DNA from: Elysia marginata
Lineage: Eukaryota > Mollusca > Gastropoda > Plakobranchidae
Assembly (NCBI GenBank): GCA_019649035.1
Contig: BMAT01007972.1
Span: forward strand, 440,567-462,546
DNA length: 21,980 bases
Direction: 5' to 3'
This document shows, piece by piece, positions 1 to 10,080 of the stretch. Below the pieces are notes generated by a model that saw nothing but the letters and a program-made list of their open reading frames with translations, had not been told where the DNA came from and did no database searches. The translations under genes and the position numbers were made by a program. The first letter of the stretch is position 1; the number at the start of each line of letters is the position of its first letter.

Positions 1-45
<45 letters not shown>

Positions 46-52
46 CTCTCCA
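1..52. repeat. (CT)n microsatellite at the window edge
   Basis: A nearly pure CT dinucleotide run with one TTT and one CC interruption. It starts at the first base, so its true length is unknown. Confidence 0.95.
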
Positions 53-1585
53 TCTATTTATGTTTCTGCCTAACTTTTTATGCGTTTTCTGTTATCCTAA
101 CACTATCAATCCTTCCTCAACTTTGTTTTCGTCAGAGGGTAGTTTAAAATCATTCAAATTGCTAAAAGAAAAGCAAAAAATAATAGGCCTGCAGGTTAAG
201 GAAGTGTAAAAGGAATTCAATTTTCTCGGTATTATAAAGACACGTTTTGCATTGTCAAACGTGTAAATTGGAATATTATTTTGAATAGTTACAAAAACCA
301 ATAAAAAATTTAGTTTGTACATAAGAGACGTTGTTTAAAACAGTATATATAATTGCGCCTCTTGAGGTTTACAGAAACCCAATCCAATGCTATTCTAAAT
401 ACTTAATGAATTTTAAAAACTTTGAGAGATATCTCCTGACCTTGTGCTGGAGATTTTATGGTTACTAACTTATTCAAACTCATACCTTTTATTAAATAAG
501 ATTTTGAAGATAGCAAAAGATGTACAGGTGATAAGCACATGAAAGAACAATTAGGGTAGGTTGGGTACAGCGCAGTTAAATACAATGCAACTTATTTTAA
601 ATCTTTATGGGCAGACTCAAAACAAATTATCTTACATCGTTGGTTTATTAAAAAAAAATTAAAATTTAGAATAAATATCACTAATTATGAGACTAAAAAT
701 GTGCCGTCTTTAAATTATTATGATCGAAAATCTTTTGATACTCAATTTATGTCTCTTAAATAGGAGTCTGGTCCATTCGTTTTTAAAGGTATTTTGGAGG
801 TATTTAATTGACAATAGACTTGTTCAGCCTTTGTAATAGTGTAATTATTCAGTATTAGTTGTGATGGTGTTCTAAGCAGATATATTTTTGTGAAATCTCA
901 AAGGTGCTATATGAATGTTATGCTTTGGAACCCCTCCAGCTGCAGACCCAACACACTTACATTGTAAACATGATAGAAAGACAAAAACTATCGCTGTGTT
1001 TATGATTTGGGTATCATGGGTATGATTAACTGTAAATAAATTTAACATTCGAATGTTAAATAATCAATTTTTAGTCGATAAGTTGCCACAAAGTCTAAAT
1101 TTTAGATGATTGCATTTGAGTTTGAATATTTGTATTTACCGTGTTCAAAAATTATTAGAACGCTACATTTTTTGTACCTGCATAAAAACTGCAGTAAGGA
1201 TGAGATTTAAGGTATTGCAGACTGAAGTTGTCGAGCGAGAATGGATGCTTTCAGATATAATTTCCAGAAAATAAGAGACACATTGAGGTAAAATAAAACT
1301 ATGTTTTTCCCTACAACTGGTGCAAGCTTTTACTGTAAGTACAGGGCTACAACAAAAAATTTATATACTAGTCTGTATATCACGCCTCTCATAATGTTTC
1401 GTTTTCTTTCTTGTTGTAAGACATCCGTGACCAAATAAATGAATCGATTTCCCAGTTTTATTCAAAGTTTTTTAGAAATTGGTTCAAAAAAGAAAACAGC
1501 TATCTGACCAACAAGCAATCTAGGTGGATGAACTTTAATAGTGTAGAAGGAATTTCTCTAGACAAAAATTTCACTAATCAAAGAC

Positions 1586-1587
<2 letters not shown>
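53..1587. other. AT-rich unannotated stretch
   Basis: I see no gene, tRNA or recognisable mobile element here. Open frames are short (60-76 codons), AT-driven and without recognisable motifs. The only distinct structure is the 22-bp palindrome at 1040-1061, listed separately. Confidence 0.6.
1040..1061. repeat. Perfect 22-bp palindrome
   Basis: The half-site ATTTAACATTC is followed at once by its exact reverse complement, with no spacer. The symmetry breaks one base further out on each side (A at 1039, A at 1062). It could extrude as a cruciform, bind a dimeric protein or be chance in AT-rich DNA. No function is implied. Confidence 0.9.

Positions 1588-1632
<45 letters not shown>
1588..1632. 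repeat. (CT)n microsatellite
   Basis: About 22 uninterrupted CT units. The Leu/Ser-repeat reading frame through it is a by-product of the repeat. Confidence 0.97.
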
Positions 1633-1638
<6 letters not shown>

Positions 1639-2090
1639 CTCATTAAGTCTACCGACACGTTCATTTACTCCTCTCGCTCTTTGATCTATGTCCCCGCGAC
1701 CCACATGTATAATTATTTTCCCATTCTTATTCAACTTGTCTTGTTCCGTGCAAAGTCTAATAAATAATTTCTCCTGGCTTCAGCCTCCTTTCCAAGCCCA
1801 ATTTGTGGCCCTGGTCCCAACGCTATATTAAAGATGAATGTGTTTAATCCAATCGAAGTCGAATAGGAGGGTGCTCAGATTTTTTCATAGGGGTGTTATG
1901 ATTCCTTAAAGTCCGTCTCTTCCTGATTGTGGTGAAGTGAGAGGAAGGTCTGTTGGTACATTGTCTGCTTCTTTTCAGTAAATTTTGTACCTGATAAGAA
2001 CGAATCGTTGTTGAACATCAAGATTTTGATCAAGTTGGTACCGTAGATTTTGGTGTCATTACGTGATGAAACCTTTATCTTCTTACTCGG
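1633..2090. other. Unannotated stretch
   Basis: Mixed-composition DNA between a CT tract and a purine-rich tract. I see no coding, RNA or mobile-element signal. Confidence 0.55.
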
Positions 2091-2094
2091 TTTA

Positions 2095-2190
2095 AGAAGA
2101 GAGACAGGCAGACAAACAGACAGGGAGACAGGCAGTTTGACAGGCAAAGGCAGAGAGACAGAGAGTGGGGCAGAGAAAGACAAAGAGCGG
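2095..2190. repeat. Degenerate GACA/GAGA purine-rich tract
   Basis: The plus strand is dominated by GACAG, GACAGG and GAGA words, such as the run AGACAGGCAGACAAACAGAC. This is an eroded tetranucleotide/dinucleotide satellite. The opposite strand reads as a low-complexity Ser/Leu/Val/Pro frame, which I do not accept as a protein. Confidence 0.8.
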
Positions 2191-3260
2191 ATGAGAGAAA
2201 TATAGAGTGTGCGTGTATGTGTGTAATACTGAGATAATTTTAAGTAGAGCCGATTTTGTTCTCATGAAAAAGTATTTGTACTTTAAACTCTTCGCGATCT
2301 ACTGTTACTGTTATTGTTGTTTCCGCCAAAGTTATCAAGCAATAACAATTTTTTAAATGTTTTTAAACACATCGTCTCTAAATCAACACAGTCTTGTTAC
2401 ACGCGCGTTGAAATCTAGGCGAGAACCTAGAGACACTTTTAAAGCAACATCATAATTATTCGGCTTTACATCACATTTTCCGAAAGCTTTTTGCATCTAC
2501 AATTTAAGCATGACGTGGTTTTAAGGCCGGTCAATTTATAAGAGAACATCCGATTCGGCAACCAGTGAATGTGCCTTTGCGATATTTTTTTTTAATTCAT
2601 ACGATGCTCTTTTTTGCTGACTGCGAGCCAGTGCCGTAAAGATCAGCTTGACATTGAATGCTCATTCCTTTTTGCAGGCTTCGTGGCACAAGCCAGAATT
2701 CCCATTGATTGAGTTGGATACAGTGATGCTGATAGACCTCTTTTTTATTCATTGCTTTTGGCTCGGCTACTGCATAATGTTTGCGGGTGTCTTTAAGGAC
2801 TTAGCTTTGGTATGTATCACGAAACAGTCTAAAGAACAGATCTAGGATGTTCCAACACTATTAAACTTCCTAGGAACAAAGAAGAAGGAAAAAAACAAAC
2901 TTAGAATTATTCCCCCTTTATAAGAAGTCAAATGCTACATAATTGAGTTTGAAAAGGGGAATACCCTTGCTAACTTCATTATAATTATGTTTTGGGTGGA
3001 CAAAGTTTTTGAGTGACACAATGTTTCCCTATCGATGGATTACTTTTTCTCGAACCTTCCCTCTGTTCTTTTATTTTCTTCATGCGTTCCCTTCTCCCCA
3101 TTCACATCTCACTAAGAATTTTCCTCTAAGACTTCTATCATTACCCCTTTCATAACTGTTGTTATTACTGCTAGTTTAGCTAGGTAGTTTGCCACTGTGA
3201 CAATCATTTTTACTTCTTCTTTTTACTAATACAATCATTACCTTTTCTATCATTATTACA
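2191..3260. other. Unannotated AT-rich stretch
   Basis: No feature could be supported. A 65-codon frame at 2648-2845 has neither a recognisable domain nor splice context and is probably chance. Confidence 0.55.
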
Positions 3261-3267
3261 ACTACTG

Positions 3268-3405
3268 CTGCTGATGATGATAAGAATAATAATTATGATG
3301 ATGATGGCTGCGACAACAATAATAACCCTAATGGTATTGATAACAACAACAATAAGAATGTTTATGGCAATAATCAAAATGGTAATAATAATCATAATAA
3401 TCAAA

Positions 3406-3448
<43 letters not shown>

Positions 3449-3498
3449 NNNTGATGATGATGATGATGATGATGATGATTATGATGATGATGATGATA
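3268..3498. repeat. Compound AAT/GAT trinucleotide repeat with a 3-N gap
   Basis: A degenerate AAT/GAT/AAC region (3268-3405) passes into a pure GAT/ATG run (3406-3498) interrupted by NNN at 3449-3451. Reading frames through it give Met or His homopolymers on the two strands, which are artefacts. The short N run suggests an unresolved repeat length in the assembly. Confidence 0.95.
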
Positions 3499-3912
3499 TA
3501 CTACTAGAAACTGATCAAACACTTTAATTCATAATCTGCGGATTGCATTTTTTACGCGCAGTGGAACGAAAACTGTAGTTCTATTTGGTGCTAGGTTCAA
3601 GTAGAAACTAAAACAAACACGTTTACCGTTTTCACTCCTTTATTTCACTTGGAGTCTCAAATTTTCTTCTTCAAAATTGATCTATTTAGTTCAATATTTC
3701 ATGTTTATAGGTTTGATACAGAATCGGAACAGAAAAAGCTCAGGAGAAAACTAAGAATGTGTGGATGCGTAAAGTGTCATATCGCAATTTAAAAAAAAAA
3801 AAAGAATAGAAACATCTTCTTAAAGATTGTGTACCCAAGCGTTTAACGAACATAAGTTTTCTCGGCTATTACCCTTTGTAACAAACCGCAAAAAGAAAAG
3901 GACAATTTACTT
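3499..3912. other. Unannotated stretch
   Basis: AT-rich DNA with a run of 13 A near 3790. It lies on the 3' side of the minus-strand SINE. I see no coding signal. Confidence 0.5.
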
Positions 3913-3913
3913 C

Positions 3914-4193
3914 AACGTCTCTTTTCAATTACAAGGTTATATCAGAGACGGTGCTTGGGACAATTGAAAGCGTGCTGCCACACTGTGATGTAAGGAGCGC
4001 TTGCATACACCACACCCAGTCCATTAACATGGCGCCGGGCCGACCAGACCTAGCACTAAATCCATAATGCCAGACACTAGGCGGATCAGCTGCTAATACC
4101 AATTTTAAAGTCCTTGGTTTGACTCTGCCGAGGATCGAACCGCGCACCTCTCGATCTCTGAGCGAGTGTCTTACCGCTAGGCCACAAAGCCAG
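3914..4193 (-). mobile_element. tRNA-derived SINE, copy 1
   Basis: Read on the minus strand, the element begins CTGGCTTTGTGGCC. It has an A-box-like TGGCCTAGCGGT (about 4187-4176) and a B-box-like GGTTCGATCCT (about 4139-4129, one base short of the usual GGTTCGANTCC). These are the internal RNA polymerase III promoter elements of a tRNA-derived head. A non-tRNA body of about 170 bp follows, ending in AAAAGAGACGTTGAAG. A second copy at 15351-15637 shares the whole length, which proves a dispersed repeat. The 3' end carries a 7-bp inverted repeat (CGTCTCT at 3916-3922, AGAGACG at 3944-3950). It abuts the LINE relic at 4258-4549 in the same orientation. No clear target-site duplication was found by eye. 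The 96-codon frame across it is not a gene. The family name is not known to me. Confidence 0.85.
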
Positions 4194-4257
4194 TTCTCTC
4201 CGAAGAGATTGGATGCCACGGATCTCCACCTTTCTCTCTAGTGTCTACACCGATGCC

Positions 4258-4549
4258 TCACCCATTCCCATGACGGTCCTCCCCACTATATTTTCCGCCC
4301 AGTACATTCTTTAGTGTACTCTGCCTCTCAATCCTTATACCTTTTCTTCCAATATCCGCTTCAGGTGACGATCGTATCTTTTTGAATTGCCAAAATAAGA
4401 CCATTTTTTCGTTTTTGTAGATTTGAAAATTTGTATCTGTTCTATTGGACGTTTTATGTACTATGATAGTCCTAAGTATTCTTTGGTATGCCCACATTTC
4501 AAATTCTTTTTTTTTTCTTTCCAGTTGCTTTCGTCAGTTTCCAGGTCTT
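4258..4549 (-). pseudogene. LINE reverse transcriptase, C-terminal relic
   Basis: The minus-strand translation carries, in order, KTWKLTKATG (4549-4520), KEFEMWAYQRILRT, NEKMVLFWQFKK and LKNVLGGKYSGE. This order and spacing match the region after the reverse-transcriptase core of many non-LTR retrotransposons: E-T-W-x-L-x-K, then E-M-W-x-Y-R-R-M-L-R, then a Leu-Trp/Lys-rich stretch, then a short E-G-K-x-x-G-x-R-x-x-G-R motif. KTW and EMWAY lie in different frames, shifted at a run of ten T (4507-4516). There is a stop just upstream of KTW and another at 4258-4260. The Y-F-G-H-type motif expected after the Leu-Trp region is not recognisable. The catalytic domain and endonuclease are absent, so the copy is dead. 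Weak similarity may continue upstream to about 4655 (a Ser-Arg-Asn-Thr-Asp motif). The clade is unresolved. Confidence 0.7.
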
Positions 4550-4659
4550 TCATCCATTTTCGAATGGTTTATATTATCTGTATTTCTAGATTCAAAAAAG
4601 CTGAATAAAATAAGCTTCAAACTTATGACAATTATCTGACTTTTGTTCTCAATTCTGGT

Positions 4660-5236
4660 CAATCATTTCAACAATTCTTTAACAAACCAATAGTAATATT
4701 ATCGTTTTTTTTTAGTTCTCATGAAATGGCAATAATGCTCGTTCATGTTTTGTTAAGCTACACATTAAATCTCTACTCAACTAGTAGTTTTCAAAAATTG
4801 CGTTTTATCTACAAAATAGAAAATCACAGTCAGCTACAAATTTGGAGTCCTGTTTACAAACTTTTTTACCCACATCGTATTACAAAACATTGGTATAGAT
4901 AAATAAAAAAGGGTAACAGCACTATTGTACTGAAATACAGTGTTTAATGCAATGATACAAAATATCAGATGACATTTTGTATTTAACCATTCAAGGAAAC
5001 GGTTATAAGCTCAATAGAACTCCCTGATCAAACCTTGAACAGTTTCTGGACTAAGAGTTTCAAGTTAATGCCCTAACTACTGTGCAGAGTTTATGATCGC
5101 AGCAAGCTATTTCATCCCCCTTTCTGGTTGATTTCCTGGAATAAACTTCTTTTCTTAAATGAAGCCTACCTCATTTGCAAACATGAAGGTGTTATATACA
5201 ACAAAAATGATCCGTAGCGAATGAAAGCAACAACTG
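4660..5236. other. Unannotated AT-rich stretch
   Basis: It could hold more upstream sequence of the minus-strand LINE, but I recognise no catalytic reverse-transcriptase motif in it. No other feature is visible. Confidence 0.45.
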
Positions 5237-5443
5237 AGGCTGTGCACATTATGAAAATGTTGCGATTGGCTATCAAAATGACGCACGCTTCCGGAATTTA
5301 TTGAGTGTAATTCTTTTGAGCTAAGGATCCATAAGGCTCCACGTCATTTAGGGTCACTTTGATACATTTCACAAAAGAGTTTTACTCTAACTTCTGGAGA
5401 TATCCGACATTTTGATAGCCAAATGCAATATTTTACACAACCT
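5237..5443. mobile_element. Long imperfect inverted repeat, foldback/MITE-like
   Basis: The left arm (5237-5320) and right arm (5370-5443) are reverse complements with mismatches and small indels. The best core is TTGGCTATCAAAATG on the left against CATTTTGATAGCCAA on the right. Further matching blocks are TCTTTTG/CAAAAGA towards the loop and AGGCTGTG/CACAACCT at the outer ends. About 49 bp separate the arms. This is the shape of a foldback or miniature inverted-repeat element. No transposase or clear target-site duplication is visible and only one copy lies in the window, so the mobile-element call is an inference; the inverted repeat is seen directly. Confidence 0.6.
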
Positions 5444-5461
5444 CTATAGGGTAGGTTGTGT
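5435..5461. repeat. Short perfect hairpin beside the foldback element
   Basis: ACACAACCT (5435-5443) and AGGTTGTGT (5453-5461) form a perfect 9-bp stem with a 9-base spacer. The left half overlaps the outer end of the foldback element's right arm, so the same 9-mer appears in both orientations at that edge. Confidence 0.8.
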
Positions 5462-7820
5462 AGACAGACAATCAAGGGGCATACATATGAGTAAAAATAG
5501 CAAATTTAACGGAAATTTGTTCTCAAATATTGTACTATAATTATTTTGTCGAGATGATTTTGTCCATCTTGATTTTTTCAAACGGTTTTCAAGTATGTGT
5601 TTCGCTGTAAATTCACCCTACCTAGTCAATGTCTCAGTGTTTAAGAATATTCCCATACACACAGCCATGGTATGATGTTACACGTTTTTTTTTTCCTCTA
5701 TTTCTTAGGCAATTATACATTTCAGTGTTTTAGGTTGTTTTAAATGGTAGTTTTGTGCTTAAGTTTTTTGTGAGTGTAAAAAACAAAGAAACAAAGAATA
5801 TCATCAGACTTTATTTTTAAAAGAGTTAAGCAACAACGAAACAAAACACCACTGCATCAGTAGCGTTCTCTTATTAATTTCACGAATTTGGTCTGAGAAG
5901 TTTAAGAAAACCAAGCGTCTACGGGCAATTATTCAATCCCAACTGCCTCACCCTTCTCCCCGCTTCACCTCATATGGTTTTCTTCCTCTCCCCAAACCCT
6001 GTCTCTGGTCCCTTATTTCCCGTCTCCTCTAAAAAGGAAACTCATCTTCGACCATAGAACCGTGGGAGAGACTTATCTTTTTGTATTGGCGGCCACTTTA
6101 TTGAGACTGTCTCGTCAAAAATGCGTTGGCATTTTTCTTGTTCATGAAGAAAAAATGTTCTAAATGCTAATCTGATAAAGGGGCTTATAATTTAGATTAC
6201 AATTCAAAAACTGAAAGAATCTTGATATGGGGTAACGAAATTTAGGCGTTGTTGTAACACTTACAGCTCGAAGAAAACCAAGCGTATTGAATCCATGTGC
6301 GAGTCAGTGAGAGATAGTATTGCAGAGAAAGGAGTAGATATAGGCAGGGGTCAGACAAAACTCCCTGGAGCACGTTAGCAACAAAAACAGGGTACTGAGA
6401 TATGACAGACGATATCTTAGGAAATTATAAGAAACCCAGCTACATGACTTATTCGTTGTTCTATGTTGGTGGCTGTACGCTGAGATCGAGATCTAATCAA
6501 AACAAACGTGTTTTACTTGTGTTGAGGCAATTTACTACCCGGAAGGACGTGCTTTAGGGCAGCATCAGGCGACTGACCTGCAAGAAAAACTATATTTCTG
6601 ATACACTGTGAAAAAGATGGACAGGCGAAAGAACTAGTAGACGTAATCGACCCTTTGGTAATGCGAGAAATATGTAGGTAACTTGAGTATTTCGCCCCGG
6701 GAATTTGAGGAGGTGAACAAGAGTAGGAGGTTGGAATGGGGAAAGGAGAAAAACAATATCTTTTCTATGTGAGTGTTGCATCAAAGATCATTTGTTGTTA
6801 GATAAACGGACAAAAATGTGTCCTCTTTTTTGTAGAAGCATGCATCCTCATAAAGGCGAATTGTCGAACTAAGTGAGGTCAACATAGCAAGTAATCAACC
6901 CACCCTTTCTGTTCGAGAAGAGTGCCATTCTCATCTGAGTCTTGAACGGAAGGACAAGCTATTTAGTAGTACCAAATCAAAACAAATTATTCAACTATTA
7001 CCAAAAGAGTCTCTTGAATTTCGCTCTAGTACAAGGTCTTCATACAAGCAAATACACGCTTTCTTGGTTTTTTAAACGTTGAAAGTTTTATTCTGATACA
7101 CAGTATTGTTCATGCTAAAATGGGGACAGCGAGGAGAAGTTGGCCTATCGTATTACTCTTTGGGTAGATAGTCCTAAGCCGGGCCGGCGAACACGACATT
7201 AATGGGTTTAATTGAACATAGCATCGTAAGAAACAAAGACCGCAAGTAAGCCAGCGTTTTGCTTAGCCAAGTAGGTTAATATCTTGCAGTGCGTCTGTTT
7301 TCTAGAATTTAGTACAGGGAGTGAAGTGGTTTGTCGGAACTATGCCAGAACGACCAAGATATTTAAGATATTCTATTGTTTTGCTCGCCATTACTTGTAT
7401 TAGAAGATGTTGGTTCAGTAGTAGAGCTTAAGGAAAGCTTGGCCTTTGTGAGAAGGGGTTGCGGTATAATAAAGACTTAAAGATCAGTTAACATAAGAGG
7501 TTTCAGACAGTGGTTGGGACTGATGCCATGATGCTGGTCATCGACTAAGGGTAGAGTTATAGTAAGCCCAGCCTCTGCCCGGCAAAATAAATGGTTAAAG
7601 TATGCAAATTCGAAAAAGTGAGAAAATGGTCTTCTGGGTACTTTGGCGCTGTTTGACCATGCGGTGGTTTTTCTTTCTCCTTTTTTTTTATTTTTTTCTA
7701 TTCTCATCATTCCTCCTGCCGCTTAGGGGCCGGACCTAGTATAAATGACACTTAAGTTTTCTCTATACTGTTCAGAAATGTTGATCGGTTACTGCAAGAT
7801 AAAGTGTCTGAGAAATAAGG
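5462..7820. other. Unannotated stretch without a gene
   Basis: No coding gene, RNA or mobile element is recognised. The two longest frames, 6590-6784 and 7477-7710 on the minus strand, have no familiar motifs. The word GAAAACCAAGCGT occurs twice (near 5907 and 6275), too short to define a repeat. Confidence 0.5.
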
Positions 7821-8539
7821 TGTAAATTTATGCAATGGCCGTTCTTTTGTAGCTATCAGAAATTCTTGTCTGAGACCAAACAAGATTAACAGTAATGGCA
7901 TTCACACAAAGATGGTTAATCGCAAAGATGAATTTGATGATGGTACTACGTTACTGGATCTCTTAAGCAAGTCAGAGGAAGCATACAGATTTGAAGTAAA
8001 ATTTCATGACTCATGCAAAAATTAACTCTCTCACTTCAAACGTCGACAAAGTGAAAGAGTTTTTTTTTACTTTAGAAAAAACAGAGAACTTGTATCCTCA
8101 CTAAATATTGATGGGTAAAAGGATAACTTTAGTCGACAGCATTTGACAGTAATTAGGTCTTAATAGCTTCTAAACAGAGCTGTCATGCTCTGACACTGCT
8201 GAAGTTTGTGAAAAGATTCACCAAAGGTTATATTTTCTAAGCAAACTAAAGTCTTTCAATGTCAATCTTGAACTGATGATTTTGTTCTATAAGGCCACCA
8301 TTCAAAGCATAATTATATTTTGATATAACCTGTTGAGGATGGTCAATTGACCCAAAGAAAAAGAGAAAATAAACTTAATATCCATAAAATCTGAAAAACA
8401 TGTTGAAGGAAAACTTACATCGTTGGACTCTCTATATATAGACCATGCCATAAACAAAGTTAAAAGTGTTCTAAAAAAAACCAACCTATCCGGAAAATTG
8501 CTAAGTTCATATTGTTTGTTCATAGAAGTTTCAATATAA
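7821..8539 (+). pseudogene. LINE reverse transcriptase relic (CR1/L2-like)
   Basis: The translation across three frames follows the second half of a non-LTR reverse transcriptase in the right order. From 7930 it reads EFDDGTTLLDLL, where intact relatives have F/Y-A-D-D and the two Asp bind catalytic metal. Next come SEEAYRFEVKFHDSCKN (from 7975), NVDKVKEF (8039-8062), YFRKNRELVSSLNIDG (8068-8115), IHQRLYFLSKLKSFNV (8216-8263), LFYKATIQS (8282-8308) and the thumb/C-terminal SLDSLYIDHAINKVKSVL (8420-8473). The catalytic box is altered, with Gly where the second Asp belongs and a further Asp in place of Ala. Stops lie at 8023, 8116, 8321 and 8348, with frame changes near 8023-8065 and between 8116 and 8201. 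The endonuclease and first half of the polymerase are not recognised, as expected for a 5'-truncated insertion. QRLYFL...FYKA...S wording is typical of CR1/L2-group elements, but the clade is an inference. Confidence 0.82.
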
Positions 8540-9655
8540 TATTATCAACTAACAGATCAAATATCGTACAATTAATAGCAAAAAAAGAAAGATATCGGAA
8601 ATCTTTTCTTTTATCATCGTCGGCGCTATTCAGGAGACAAACATCCTAATTAAAAAGGCATCGTTTTACTCAAAACTTGTTCAGTTTTTACATCTTTACT
8701 GTTTCTCTTTGATTTCTAATATATATTTTCAAAAACTCTTTTCAGAGTAACTAGAACGTAGAAGTATGCGCTTTAAGAATATTTCAACTATAGGACTTCA
8801 ATTAAACTATGTTACTATTTGTGTTTACTATTCTCTAACATCATTTTCTTATGGGAGGAAGATAATGTGCAGTTTAAGTGAAGATGTGTAGTAAACGTAT
8901 AATGCATGTATTTGAACACTGTCCAAAAAATTTCTCACTGTGTAGTTACAGAAATAAGTGTCTTATCTTATATGCCACCAATTAACTAAGACTCATTATA
9001 TAACCATTTAAAGATAGTTTTATAAGACACAATATTTTCATTACTGCGTGTTCATTGGCTTGCAGAAAACTTTTCTTCCGAAACAAGGAAGGCCATAAAC
9101 TTTGAAGAAAGAAACGTTTAAAGTTGAGTTGTATTTATTTTTTTCATAGACATGATTCCGGGCGTAACATTTGGCCATCTCTATTTCCAATAACAAGTTT
9201 GAGTGGTTGTTTATCTTCAGTCTGTAATGCATCATCTTTCTTCTGGCCATGTCCAGACCTCAGTTCTTTCACGCAGAAAAAGGCAAACAAATGTATATTT
9301 ATTTGTTGAGAAACATATTTGCTAGCAGCAAAAAAATGCACAAGATTGGTTGTTATAGACTGCCCATAAAACATTTAGACAGCTTCATTGGAGATGTCTG
9401 TTATCGATTCGTAATGTCTTCATTTGAACCTGTGAAAAACTGTTGGGTGGTGGTTTCTACGTATCTCCTTGCTTGTAAGAAATGTGTGCTTTAAAAGTGC
9501 GCGTGTTTCCTTTTATTTTATTTTACTCGGGTTAGCAAAAAAAAATCTAGAGACGTTATTAATTATTCGTTACTTTGAAATGTATCTCTCTTAATAGCTA
9601 CAGTGTAAATTTGTTGAGTTGTTTTTTATAATTGTGTATCTTATTTATGCACTGC
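8540..9655. other. Unannotated AT-rich stretch
   Basis: This lies downstream of the LINE relic and may include its 3' untranslated region, which I cannot delimit. Frames at 9041-9494 on both strands overlap each other and show no domain. Confidence 0.5.
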
Positions 9656-9661
9656 TATATA

Positions 9662-9800
9662 AAAGGGGATAGGGGGCGTGAAAAGTGTGGAGATGTTTGG
9701 GTGTGGTTGTGTCGCGGTGAGAGAGAAGAGGTGGAAATGTGTGGGGATGGGGGAGTTTCGTTGGTTTGGTGGGATGGGGACTACGTTGTTGGGGTTTTTT
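9662..9800 (+). repeat. G/T-rich, C-poor tract
   Basis: The plus strand has repeated G3-G6 runs (for example GGGGATAGGGGGCG and GGGGATGGGGGAG) separated by T/A-rich spacers, and almost no C. The reverse strand reads as a Pro/His/Thr-rich frame, a composition artefact. G-quadruplex potential is plausible but untested. Confidence 0.65.
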
Positions 9801-9844
9801 TTGACTGAGTGATAAATGGGGTCGTTTGCACACACGTCTATTAT

Positions 9845-10080
9845 AGAGTCTGGTTAGCACCCCCCAATCGATCTAGTGCAGCACCACTAACTTGGGATAA
9901 TTTCACGTCTCAGAAGAAAGAGGCCGTCAGTGGGAAAGGCATGTGAACCGCTATCTGGGTAACCGGGTAATATCAAGCTTTGTCAGCACTGGCGGGAGGG
10001 AACTGTCGAGAGCAGTTAACGTTACTGGATAGGGGCTATTGCCAGGCCGTGGGATAACACAGTGCCGGCCGGCTTCTAAC
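9845..10080. other. GC-rich island of unknown origin
   Basis: Roughly half G+C, against an AT-rich background, and ending near the palindrome GCCGGCCGGC (10064-10073). No open frame, tRNA box pair or known element is recognised. The sharp change in composition suggests an inserted repeat or part of a CpG-bearing element. Confidence 0.4.

Noticed and set aside
3274..3522. Met-rich and His-rich frames
   Set aside because: Direct translation of (GAT)n on the two strands, running through N bases.
4120..4193. Possible functional tRNA gene
   Set aside because: A- and B-box-like text is present, but the B-box lacks a base, no full cloverleaf is seen and the sequence continues into a SINE body shared with another copy.
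3929..4219. 96-codon minus-strand frame
   Set aside because: It lies almost wholly within the tRNA-derived SINE, starting in its flank; the frame is not maintained in the second copy.
7821..8539. Active retrotransposon
   Set aside because: Catalytic box altered, multiple stops and frameshifts, and no 5' half.
9041..9494. Overlapping frames of 61-81 codons on both strands
   Set aside because: Mutually overlapping, AT-driven, with no family resemblance or splice context.
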